Part shown: piece after piece, positions 1-7,074 of the stretch
Position numbering within the stretch: the first letter of the stretch is position 1
How the letters are laid out: every line of letters starts with the position of its first letter
From: DASYQV01 sp036005125
Lineage (GTDB): Bacteria > Acidobacteriota > Vicinamibacteria > Vicinamibacterales > UBA2999
NCBI GenBank assembly: GCA_036005125.1
Contig: DASYQV010000118.1
Span: forward strand, 1 to 13,273
DNA: 13,273 nucleotides
Direction: 5' to 3'
Position numbers and translations under genes: made by a program
The notes under the pieces: model-generated
What the model was told of the DNA's origin: nothing
Databases searched by the model: none
Seen by the model: the letters and a program-made list of their open reading frames with translations, nothing else

Positions 1-56
1 CGGTCGAGACGCTCGCCGTCGAACTCCGCCGGGACGACGTACTGGTGCGGCGACAT
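1..56 (-). CDS. N-terminus of a RluA/RluD-type pseudouridine synthase (partial)
   Basis: Only the first 18 codons are inside the window; the gene runs off the left edge. The readable peptide is MSPHQYVVPAEFDGERLD followed by the start of an Arg codon. An acidic stretch leading into G-x-R-L-D is how the N-terminal S4 RNA-binding domain of RluC/RluD-like 23S rRNA pseudouridine synthases normally begins. The ATG lies 13 bp after the lgt stop codon on the same strand, so it is probably the third gene of an lspA-lgt-synthase operon, a common arrangement. There is no clear Shine-Dalgarno sequence. The identification rests on a very short peptide plus context; the catalytic domain is outside the window. 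Confidence 0.55.
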   Translation of the reverse strand, partial: MSPHQYVVPAEFDGERLD

Positions 57-69
57 CCCGGCGAACCGG

Positions 70-882
70 CTATGCGGCCGCCTTTCGTCGCTTCGGCATC
101 TCGGCCGGCGTCTCCGGCCGAGTCCGCGCGAGCCAGATCAGCATGATGATGCTGAGCGGCGCGAGCACGATTGAAATGAACTGCGAGGTCGATACGCCGA
201 GGACCACGCCGCGCGGATCACCACGGTAGAACTCGATGACGAAGCGCGACACGGCGTAGAGAAACATGTACAGCCAGAACGTGCGGCCGGGAAACTGCCG
301 GCCCTTCCGTTCGGTCGCGAGAAGGAAGATCAGGATGAGAAGCTCTGCGCCCGCTTCGTAGATCTGGGTCGGGTGCAGCGGCACCCCGAGCGGCGTGCCG
401 ACGTTGCTCGCGGCCAGCGGGTTCGTGAACGTGATGGCCCAGGCCACGTCGGTGGGCTTCCCGTAGCAGCATCCCGCGGCAAGGCACCCGAGCCGTCCGG
501 TCACGTGTCCGAGCGCGATGCCGGGCGCGAACACGTCGCAGGTCGTCCAGAACGGAAGCCTGTGGCGGTAGATGTACCAGAAAGCGACGAGAACGGCGAG
601 GATGAGGCCGCCGTAGAACACGCCTCCCGATCGGGCGAGCGTCAACAATTCGGCCGGGGACCGGCGGAACTGGTCGAAGTCGACGACCAGCAGCAGGAGC
701 TTCGCGCCAACGAGCGCGGCAATGATGATGTAGATCCCCAGGTCGAGCACGCGACTGGCGTCGAGTCCCCGCGCCTTCGCGCGCGACATGGCAAGGCGCA
801 GGCCCAGCAGGTACGACGCTGCGAGCAGGACGCCGTAGGTGTAGACGGTGATCGGGCCGATGTTAAACAGCTCTGGATACAC
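70..882 (-). CDS. lgt: Prolipoprotein diacylglyceryl transferase Lgt
   Basis: Lgt is the inner-membrane enzyme that moves diacylglycerol from phosphatidylglycerol to the lipobox cysteine of prolipoproteins, the first step of lipoprotein maturation. The 270-residue product has about seven hydrophobic segments. Family landmarks are the YPELFNIGPITVYTYG N-terminus, an SGGVFYGG segment (Tyr where E. coli has His103 in FHGG), the signature GRLGCLAAGCCYGKPTD near residues 129-145 with the key Arg, and LHPTQIYEA near residue 170. I chose the GTG at 882 because homologues start right at the YPxLF motif. A TTG at 897 would add five residues (MDWDT). With GTG the gene overlaps the end of lspA by 20 bp, with TTG by 35 bp. 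The signature has Cys where E. coli has Asn146; I recall this from other bacterial Lgts, so I do not read it as loss of function. Confidence 0.95.
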   Translation of the reverse strand: MYPELFNIGPITVYTYGVLLAASYLLGLRLAMSRAKARGLDASRVLDLGIYIIIAALVGAKLLLLVVDFDQFRRSPAELLTLARSGGVFYGGLILAVLVAFWYIYRHRLPFWTTCDVFAPGIALGHVTGRLGCLAAGCCYGKPTDVAWAITFTNPLAASNVGTPLGVPLHPTQIYEAGAELLILIFLLATERKGRQFPGRTFWLYMFLYAVSRFVIEFYRGDPRGVVLGVSTSQFISIVLAPLSIIMLIWLARTRPETPAEMPKRRKAAA

Positions 883-1360
883 GGTGTCCCAATCCAAGAA
901 AATCGAGAATCATGAGGCTCACGCCGACGGTAATTGCCGCGTCGGCGATATTGAACGCCCAGAAGTGCCAGCCGCGCCAGTAGAAGTCGAAGAAGTCCAC
1001 AACGTGTCCATTGGTGACCCGGTCGATCAGGTTGCCCGCGGCGCCGCCGAGAATGCACGCCAGACCGATGCGCGCGAGCCGCTCGGTTGCGGGAAGCATC
1101 GTCGCGTACAGCCCGACACCTGCCAGCGCAGCCATCGCCACCACGATGAGGACGACCGCCTTGAACGGAAAATCCGCGGCGTTCAACAAGCCGAACGCCG
1201 CGCCCGTGTTGTGCACGCGCGTGAGGTCGAAGAAGCCGGGCACGACCGTGACGCTTTCATGCAGATCGAACGTCGCGCGAACAATGGCCTTCGTCGTCTG
1301 GTCGAGGGCGACGATGAAGGCCGCGATCCAGAGCTCCACTGGGCGCTTCCATCTATTCAT
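863..1360 (-). CDS. lspA: Lipoprotein signal peptidase (signal peptidase II)
   Basis: LspA is the aspartyl peptidase of the inner membrane that removes the signal peptide from diacylglyceryl-modified prolipoproteins, acting directly after Lgt. The 165-residue product has the four expected membrane segments. Visible motifs are LDQTTK (19-24), NTGAAFG (51-57), GGAAGNLIDRV (105-115), VVDFFDF with catalytic Asp122, and FNIAD with catalytic Asp140; the 18-residue spacing equals that of the E. coli pair. Its end overlaps the start of lgt, so the two are probably co-translated. The ATG at 1360 is the last base triplet of an intergenic repeat, with an in-frame TAG two codons upstream. A GTG at 1339, six bases after a GGAAG, is a serious alternative start that would shorten the protein by seven residues and still keep the first membrane segment. 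Confidence 0.96.
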   Translation of the reverse strand: MNRWKRPVELWIAAFIVALDQTTKAIVRATFDLHESVTVVPGFFDLTRVHNTGAAFGLLNAADFPFKAVVLIVVAMAALAGVGLYATMLPATERLARIGLACILGGAAGNLIDRVTNGHVVDFFDFYWRGWHFWAFNIADAAITVGVSLMILDFLGLGHRVSRAV

Positions 1361-1532
1361 CGGCTATATCAGATTTGATCATCGAACTGGCCATCGAGAC
1401 ATTTAATCAACTTGATTTCTCCATCGCGCCATCGATGTCCTTCCCGATCGCGCCATCGATGGAACGATGAACCGCTAGATGCTCCATTTTCCCGATGATC
1501 AGATCCGATGAACAAATCTGAAATCGCCGATG
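1358..1532. repeat. Intergenic element with imperfect inverted ends
   Basis: This fills almost all of the 185-bp spacer between ileS and lspA and is clearly more AT-rich than the genes. The 25 bases at 1358-1382 match the reverse complement of 1508-1532 at 21 or so of 25 positions, sharing the core TCAGATTTG and the outer CATCGGC. Weaker similarity continues inward for about 15 more bases (CATCG blocks) with one indel. The interior has many GATC, CATCG and CGATGG words. There is no open reading frame worth calling. It looks like a small non-autonomous intergenic repeat or a mosaic of short repeats; no transposase is in the window. Function is unknown. Confidence 0.7.
1423..1461. repeat. Internal direct repeat, 15 bp twice
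   Basis: ATCGCGCCATCGATG occurs at 1423-1437 and again at 1447-1461, a 24-bp period. Each copy contains the palindrome CATCGATG. It lies in the middle of the element that spans the ileS-lspA spacer. It might be an internal duplication in that element or a binding site; nothing in the sequence decides between these. Confidence 0.75.
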
Positions 1533-1545
1533 ATCACATGGAAGA

Positions 1546-4332
1546 TCACAGGTTTACAGTCTCGGCCAGCGCCTCGACGCACCGGTCGCAGATGCCGGCA
1601 CGGTCGGGCTCGGTGGTCAACGAGGGTACGTAACGCCAGCAGCGCTCGCACTTGACGCCGCCCGCGCGCTCGACGACGACGCGCACGTCATCGGGACCGT
1701 CGGGAGGGCCCAGGTCGAGCGCGACGTCGGACACGATGAACAGCATCGGCAGGTCGCGATGGTATCGCTGGAGCAGCGCCGCAATCGGTCCCCGAGCCGC
1801 GATGGTCACCTTCGCGCTCAACGCGTTGCCAATCACCTTTGCCTTCCGCTTCTCTTCGAGCGCCGCGTTGACGTCGTCGCGGACGGCCATCAGTCGATTC
1901 CACCGCTCCACCAGCTCGCTGTCGACGAGATGGCCGAGCTTCGGGAATTCCTCGAGGTGCACCGACGCGCTGCGCGTGCCGGGCAGGTGTTGCCACACCT
2001 CGTCGGCCGTGAACACCAGAATCGGAGCCATGAGCCGCGCGAGGCCGTCGGCCATGATATACATGGCAGTCTGGCCGGAGCGGCGCGCGCGCGAATGCGC
2101 CGCGAAGGTGTACATGCGGTCCTTCGTCACGTCGACGTAGAACGCGCTCAGGTCGACGGTCGCCACCGTGTTCAGCGTCTGGAAGATGGTCGGGAAATCG
2201 TAAGTCTCGTACGCGCGGATCATCCGCTCCGCCGCCTCGCCGAAGCGCGAGAGCGCAAACCGGTCGATCTCCTCCATCTGTTGCAACGACAGCGAGTGGC
2301 TCGCAGGGTCGAAATCGTAGAGGTTGTTCACGAGAATGCGGCACGTGTTCCGCAGCTTCCGGTATGCCTCGACGACGCGGGAGAGGATCTCGGGGCCGAG
2401 CCGCACCTCTTCGCCGTAGTCGACCATCGCGCACCAGAGCCGGAGGACGTCGGCCCCGCCCTGCTTGATGACGTCGCCCGGTTCGAGGGTGTTGCCGAGC
2501 GACTTCGACATCTTGCGTCCCTGCTCGTCCACCACGAATCCGTGCGTCAGCACCTGACGGAACGGCGCCTGCCCGCGCGTGCCGATGCCGATCAGGAGCG
2601 AGCTGTGGAACCAGCCGCGATGCTGGTCGCTCCCCTCCAGGTACATGTCCGCGGGCCATGTCAGATCGGGGTAGGCCGGAAGCACCGCCTCGTGGCTCGA
2701 GCCGGAGTCGAACCACACGTCCAGAATGTTCGTCTCGCGCTCGAAGCCGCGGCCGCTGCACGTTCCACACGTCAACCCGTCCGGCACGAACTCCTCGATC
2801 GGCCGCTCGTACCAGGCGTCGGCGCTGTGCGCCTCGAACACCTCCGCCGCCCGGTCCGTCAGCGCCTTCGTCAGAACGGGCGTCTGACAGGACGTGCACG
2901 TGAGCGCGGGAATCGGCACGCCCCAGGTGCGCTGGCGGGAGATGCACCAGTCAGGGCGGAACGCGATCATGTTGTAGATGCGGTCGCGTCCCCAGGCGGG
3001 GATCCAGCGCGTCCGATCGATGGCCTCGAGCGCCCGCTGCCGCAGGTTCTGCGCCTCCATCGAGATGAACCACTGCGAGGTGGCGAGGAAGATCACGGCA
3101 TTGTGACAGCGCCAGCAGTGGGGATACGAGTGCTCGACGCTCTCGCGGTGCCAGAGCCGGCCGCGCGCGGCGAGCGCCTGCTCGATCTTCGGATTGGCGT
3201 CGAACACGCGCTGGCCGCCGAAGAGCTCCACGGTTTCGAGGAAGTGGCCTCCCGGTCCGACCGGCGCGTAGATCTCGAGACCGTACTTCACGCCGGTGAG
3301 GAAGTCGTCGGACCCGTGACCGGGCGCCGTGTGGACGGCGCCGGTGCCCTGCTCGAGCGTCACGTAGTCGCCGAGCACGGCCAGCGAGTCGCGCTCATAG
3401 AGCGGGTGACGGAATGCGAGCCCTTCCATGATCGCACCCGGGAACTTCGCGATGGGCGAGCCCAGGGTGCGTCCCGCCGCCTTCGCCACGCGCTCGGCCA
3501 GGGCCTCGGCGACGATCACGACGCCGCCATCGACCGGATACGCGCCGTACGTGTATTCAGGGTGAAAGGCGATCGCGAGGTTCGACGGGATCGTCCACGG
3601 AGTGGTCGTCCAGATCAGCACCGACACGTCGCGGCCCGCCAGCTCGGACACCCGCTCCGCGAGCGGTGCCGCGCTCGCCCGTGACAGCGGGAACTCGACG
3701 TAGATGGACGGAGAAGTGTGCTGCTCGTATTCAACCTCAGCCTCGGCAAGAGCCGTGCGGCAGTGGATGCACCAATGCACGGGCTTCTTGCCCTTGTAGA
3801 CCATCCCTTGCTCGACGAAGCGGCCCAGAGCACGGACGATCGTGGCCTGGTAGGCGGGTTTCAGCGTCAGATACGGGTCGTCCCACAGCCCCAGGCCGCC
3901 CAGCCGCTTGAACTCCGCGCGCATCACGTCCACGTACTTCAGCGCGTAGGCGGCGCACGCACGGCGAAAATCAGCGACGCTCATCGTCCGCTTCTTCGGG
4001 CCGAGCTCGCGATCGACGCGCAGCTCGATCGGCAGGCCGTGGCAATCCCAGCCGGGGACGTACGGCGCGTCGAAACCGGCCATGCTGCGGCTCTTGACGA
4101 CGAAATCCTTGAGGATCTTGTTCAGAGCGGTCCCGATGTGGACGTGACCGTTGGCGTACGGAGGGCCGTCGTGGAGGACGAATCTCGGCGCGCCGCCGCG
4201 TCGTTCACGCAACTGACCGTAGAGGTTGATGGCGTCCCAGCGGGCAATCGCTTCCGGCTCAGCCGTTTGCAGGTTCGCCTGCATCGGAAAAATGGGCCGC
4301 GGGAGATTGACCGTGTCCTTCCACTCGGGCAT
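1546..4332 (-). CDS. ileS: Isoleucyl-tRNA synthetase
   Basis: IleRS charges tRNA-Ile with isoleucine and edits mischarged valine. At 928 residues it has the normal bacterial length. The class I ATP-binding motif is GPPYANGHVHIGTALNKILKD (starts near residue 56), with HIGT in place of HIGH. The CP1 editing region includes the typical TTTPWTIPSN and GTGAVHTAPGHG segments. The WFDSGSSHEAV and SDQHRGWFHSS active-site segments follow, and KMSKS is at 607-611. The C-terminal zinc module has Cys895, Cys898, Cys915 and Cys918. This is the shorter bacterial form with the C-terminal zinc finger. The ATG at 4332 sits 43 bp from the divergent M16 peptidase start. That spacer is too short for a T-box or other leader. 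There is no Shine-Dalgarno sequence, and TAAAAT lies 9 nt upstream. The product precedes lspA, a widespread pairing. Confidence 0.98.
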   Translation of the reverse strand: MPEWKDTVNLPRPIFPMQANLQTAEPEAIARWDAINLYGQLRERRGGAPRFVLHDGPPYANGHVHIGTALNKILKDFVVKSRSMAGFDAPYVPGWDCHGLPIELRVDRELGPKKRTMSVADFRRACAAYALKYVDVMRAEFKRLGGLGLWDDPYLTLKPAYQATIVRALGRFVEQGMVYKGKKPVHWCIHCRTALAEAEVEYEQHTSPSIYVEFPLSRASAAPLAERVSELAGRDVSVLIWTTTPWTIPSNLAIAFHPEYTYGAYPVDGGVVIVAEALAERVAKAAGRTLGSPIAKFPGAIMEGLAFRHPLYERDSLAVLGDYVTLEQGTGAVHTAPGHGSDDFLTGVKYGLEIYAPVGPGGHFLETVELFGGQRVFDANPKIEQALAARGRLWHRESVEHSYPHCWRCHNAVIFLATSQWFISMEAQNLRQRALEAIDRTRWIPAWGRDRIYNMIAFRPDWCISRQRTWGVPIPALTCTSCQTPVLTKALTDRAAEVFEAHSADAWYERPIEEFVPDGLTCGTCSGRGFERETNILDVWFDSGSSHEAVLPAYPDLTWPADMYLEGSDQHRGWFHSSLLIGIGTRGQAPFRQVLTHGFVVDEQGRKMSKSLGNTLEPGDVIKQGGADVLRLWCAMVDYGEEVRLGPEILSRVVEAYRKLRNTCRILVNNLYDFDPASHSLSLQQMEEIDRFALSRFGEAAERMIRAYETYDFPTIFQTLNTVATVDLSAFYVDVTKDRMYTFAAHSRARRSGQTAMYIMADGLARLMAPILVFTADEVWQHLPGTRSASVHLEEFPKLGHLVDSELVERWNRLMAVRDDVNAALEEKRKAKVIGNALSAKVTIAARGPIAALLQRYHRDLPMLFIVSDVALDLGPPDGPDDVRVVVERAGGVKCERCWRYVPSLTTEPDRAGICDRCVEALAETVNL

Positions 4333-4341
4333 AAGTGGTTC

Positions 4342-4347
4342 ATTTTA
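4342..4347 (-). promoter_or_regulatory. Candidate -10 box for ileS
   Basis: TAAAAT on the minus strand matches the -10 consensus at five of six positions. Nine bases separate it from the ileS ATG, so transcription would begin within a few bases of the start codon. I find no good -35 hexamer at 16-18 bp. The hexamer lies in the 43-bp divergent spacer, close to the opposite-strand TATAAT. Confidence 0.4.
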
Positions 4348-4363
4348 CCCCGGAGCCCGGCCC

Positions 4364-4369
4364 TATAAT
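4364..4369 (+). promoter_or_regulatory. Candidate -10 box for the M16 peptidase operon
   Basis: A perfect TATAAT lies in GC-rich surroundings, six bases before the ATG at 4376. The usual 6-7 nt distance from -10 to the first transcribed base would put that base on or next to the A of the ATG, giving a leaderless mRNA. The bases 17 upstream (CATTTT) are a poor -35. No Shine-Dalgarno sequence precedes the start codon. Confidence 0.6.
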
Positions 4370-4375
4370 GCGCTT

Positions 4376-5758
4376 ATGGCCATTCTCGAACCCTCCTTGG
4401 AAGCTCCAACCGTCCATGAACAGGTGCTCGACAACGGCCTCAAGGTGCTCATTCGCGAGGTTCACACCGCGCCACTGGCCTCGGTGTGGTGTTGGTACCG
4501 CGTCGGCTCGAAGGACGAGGGCCCGGGTCTCACCGGCGTCTCTCACTGGGTCGAGCACATGAACTTCAAGGGGTCGGTCAACATTCCCCGCGACAAGGTC
4601 AAGGGCATCATCGAGCAGTTCGGCGGGTACTGGAACGGATACACCTGGATCGACCAGACGACCTATACCGAGACCGCGAGCCGCGACGCGCTGGAGCGGA
4701 TGCTGTTCATCGAATCCGAACGGATGGCCAACTGCCTGTACCACCCGGAGGACTGCGAATCCGAGCGCACCGTCATCATCTCCGAGCTGCAGGGGGGCGA
4801 GAACGATCCGGATCAGTTGCTCGATCAGGAGTTGACGGCCACCGCCTACAAGGCGCACCCGTATCGCCATCCGACGATCGGGTGGCTCACCGATCTCGAG
4901 ACGATGACTCGAGAGGACCTCTACGGCTACTATCGCCGGTTCTACGTGCCGAACAACGCCACGCTCGTGGTGGTGGGCAACGTTGACACGGAAGCGACGG
5001 TCAAGCGCGTCGAGGACTATTTCGGCAGCATCGACCCACGCCCCGTGGAGCGGCACCGCGCTACCAAGGAGCCGGAGCAGCTTGGGGAGCGTCGTGTCAC
5101 GATCGCCAAGCAAGGAACGACAGCGTACTTGAAGCTCGGGTACCACGCGCCGGCGGTCGGCGATCCCGAATTCTTTCCCATCGTGATCCTCGACGCGGTG
5201 TTGACCGGGGCGAAGGGATTGAATCTCTGGAGCAGCTTTCGCACGGCGCCGCCGCAGCGAAGCGCGCGCCTGTATCGTGCCCTCGTCGACCGGGGTCTCG
5301 CCTCGGCCGTCGCCGGCGCAATTCTCCCGACGCAGGAGCCGTTTCTCTATTCAATCTCGTTCACCGCAACCGAGGGCACGCCGCTCGGCGCGCTCGAAGA
5401 AGCGGCGCTCCGGGAGCTGGACCGCGTGCGGATTGACGGGATTACGGCACCAGAGCTGGCGAAGGCCAAAAATCAGCTCCGCGCTCGACTCGTCTTTGAG
5501 AACGACAGCGTGTCGAACATCGCCCATCAGCTCGGCTATTTCGAGACGGTTGCCAGCTGGACGATGTACCCGACGCTGCTGGCGCGTATCGAGTCGGTGA
5601 CGCGCGAGCAGGTTGCCGCTGCGGCCGCCTATTACCTGCGTTCGACCAACCGCACGGTCGGTGTGTTTCAGCCCGTGCCTGCATCCGAGGACGAATCGCC
5701 GGCGGGCCGGGGGGCTGGAGCAGGACCTGCGTCGCGGCCTGGTGCCTCACGGCGATGA
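4376..5758 (+). CDS. M16B zinc peptidase, catalytic subunit (insulinase family)
   Basis: This 460-residue protein is a processing-peptidase-like M16 subunit. The inverted zinc motif HxxEH is His57-Trp-Val-Glu60-His61, and the third ligand is Glu137 in VIISEL, exactly 76 residues after His61 as in mitochondrial processing peptidase beta. Two repeated M16 domains fill the length. The Arg and Tyr of the second domain that help bind substrate (R-x6-Y before the YxV strand in relatives) are missing: the aligned stretch ends GLASAV rather than GxAYxV. No signal peptide is seen, so it probably acts in the cytoplasm. The start at MAILEPSLEAP fits the -10 box and leaves no room for an upstream site. 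Its stop overlaps the next start as ATGA. It probably needs the next protein as partner. Substrate unknown. Confidence 0.93.
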   Translation: MAILEPSLEAPTVHEQVLDNGLKVLIREVHTAPLASVWCWYRVGSKDEGPGLTGVSHWVEHMNFKGSVNIPRDKVKGIIEQFGGYWNGYTWIDQTTYTETASRDALERMLFIESERMANCLYHPEDCESERTVIISELQGGENDPDQLLDQELTATAYKAHPYRHPTIGWLTDLETMTREDLYGYYRRFYVPNNATLVVVGNVDTEATVKRVEDYFGSIDPRPVERHRATKEPEQLGERRVTIAKQGTTAYLKLGYHAPAVGDPEFFPIVILDAVLTGAKGLNLWSSFRTAPPQRSARLYRALVDRGLASAVAGAILPTQEPFLYSISFTATEGTPLGALEEAALRELDRVRIDGITAPELAKAKNQLRARLVFENDSVSNIAHQLGYFETVASWTMYPTLLARIESVTREQVAAAAAYYLRSTNRTVGVFQPVPASEDESPAGRGAGAGPASRPGASRR

Positions 5759-7038
5759 CGACCATCACGCCGACCCCTGGTCTGGAGCCGACCCGCCAGA
5801 AGCTCGATAACGGCGCCGTGGTGCTCGCCAAAGCGTCCCGGACCACGCCGGCGGTCACGATACACGCCTCCTTCGAAGCGGGCACCGTGTTCGAACCGTC
5901 CGAACATGTCGGCCTCGCGTACTTCGTCTCTCGAACGATCGACCGGGGCACGACGACGCGCACGGCTGACCAGATTGCGGAGGAGCTCGACAGCAGAGGC
6001 GTCGCGCTGTCGATAAGCGTCAATCGCCATGTGATGTCGCTCGTGTGCACGTGTCTCGCGGAAGACGTCGACGCCATCCTCGGGCTCGTCGGCGACGTGG
6101 CCATGCACCCGACGTTTCCCGAAAAGGACGCGGCGACGCGTCGGGCCGAGATCATCACGACGATCCGCCAGGACCAGGACAACCCTGCTGCCGTGGCGAC
6201 CGAAGAGCTGATGAAGCTGCTCTATCGGGACCATCCGTACGGACGCCGGCCGCGCGGCACGGTGGAGAGCATCGATCGGACGCCGGTCTCGGCGCTCCAG
6301 GCGTTTCATCGCGAGCGGTTCTCGCCCGCGACGCTGCGGCTCGCGATTGTCGGCGACATCGAACCCTCGCGCGCCATCGCCGCCAGCGAGCGCGTGTTCG
6401 GGGCCTGGCGCGTTCCGCCCCCCGCGCCGCTCGTGTTCCCGCCTGTCAGGCCGCCCGCGACGCGTCAGCAGCGCGTGGTCCCCATGATGAACAAGGTGCA
6501 GGCGGACATCGCCTGCGGGTTCGTGACGATTACGCGCTCCGATCCCTCGTATTACGCCCATTGGCTCATGAACACCATCTTCGGCCAGTACTCGATCGGC
6601 GGACGGCTGGGCGACAGCATCCGCGAGCGGCAAGGCATGGCGTACTACGTGTTCAGCTCGCTCGACGCGAATGTCGTTCCGGGTCCCCTTGTCATTCGCG
6701 CCGGCGTCAACCCGGCGAATGTCGAGCGGGCACTTGCCTCGATCGATGAAGAGATGATCAAGGTGTCCGAGGCGGGACCGACCGATCGAGAAGTGGCGGA
6801 GACCAGGCAGTATCTGATCGGTTCGATGCCCCGTCAGCTGGAGACGAATTCCGGGATCGCAAACTTCCTGCAGATGGTCGAATTCTTCCATCTGGGACTC
6901 GACTACGACCTGCGGCTGCCCGTCATCCTCCAGCACGTTTCGTGCGAAGAAGTGCAGGAGGCCGCGCGCCGATCGCTCGATCCCTCGAGGGCGACGGTGG
7001 TCATCGCGGGCCCTTACGACCCTGCGCGAGCCATTTGA
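5755..7038 (+). CDS. M16B peptidase-like partner subunit, zinc site lost
   Basis: This 427-residue protein has the same two-domain M16 fold as its upstream neighbour. Where the neighbour has HWVEHMNFKG it has YFVSRTIDRG: Tyr56, Ser59 and Arg60 replace the two His and the Glu, so it cannot bind zinc or cleave alone. It keeps the second-domain substrate-binding pair as Arg291 and Tyr298 in RERQGMAYYV, which the neighbour lacks. Known heterodimeric M16B peptidases divide their residues in this way, so the two proteins very probably form one enzyme. The ATG overlaps the preceding stop by 4 bp, giving coupled translation and matched amounts. No signal peptide is seen. The C-terminus ends in the usual VVIAGPYDPA-like strand. 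Confidence 0.92.
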   Translation: MTTITPTPGLEPTRQKLDNGAVVLAKASRTTPAVTIHASFEAGTVFEPSEHVGLAYFVSRTIDRGTTTRTADQIAEELDSRGVALSISVNRHVMSLVCTCLAEDVDAILGLVGDVAMHPTFPEKDAATRRAEIITTIRQDQDNPAAVATEELMKLLYRDHPYGRRPRGTVESIDRTPVSALQAFHRERFSPATLRLAIVGDIEPSRAIAASERVFGAWRVPPPAPLVFPPVRPPATRQQRVVPMMNKVQADIACGFVTITRSDPSYYAHWLMNTIFGQYSIGGRLGDSIRERQGMAYYVFSSLDANVVPGPLVIRAGVNPANVERALASIDEEMIKVSEAGPTDREVAETRQYLIGSMPRQLETNSGIANFLQMVEFFHLGLDYDLRLPVILQHVSCEEVQEAARRSLDPSRATVVIAGPYDPARAI

Positions 7039-7039
7039 A

Positions 7040-7074
7040 CATCGGCTCTATCAGATTTGTTCATATAGCCGATG
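7040..7074. repeat. Short hairpin repeat related to the ileS-lspA spacer element
   Basis: The 25 bases at 7040-7064 match 1358-1382 at 23 positions and the reverse complement of 1508-1532 at 22. They are followed by ATAGCCGATG, the exact reverse complement of the first ten bases at 1358. The whole is therefore a hairpin: a 12-bp stem with one mismatch (7040-7051 with 7063-7074) and an 11-base loop containing CAGATTTG. No T-tract follows, so it is not a typical terminator. It reads as one full end joined to the tip of the other end, as from an internal deletion. Its last three bases are the ATG of the HAD gene. Confidence 0.75.

Noticed and set aside
1759..3684. 641-codon open frame on the plus strand
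   Set aside because: It is antisense to ileS, rich in Arg, Ala and His with no recognisable domain, as expected from the mirror frame of a GC-rich gene.
4226..4375. 50-residue extension of the first M16 subunit
   Set aside because: It runs antisense into the start of ileS; the family start and promoter both point to 4376.
4333..4375. T-box leader for ileS
   Set aside because: The spacer to the divergent gene is only 43 bp, far too short for a T-box.
5668..6936. 422-codon open frame on the minus strand
   Set aside because: It is the antisense shadow of the second M16 subunit, with no domain and Arg/His-rich composition.
7040..7074. Rho-independent terminator after the M16 operon
   Set aside because: The stem is good but no T-tract follows in either direction, and the HAD start codon lies inside the 3-prime arm.
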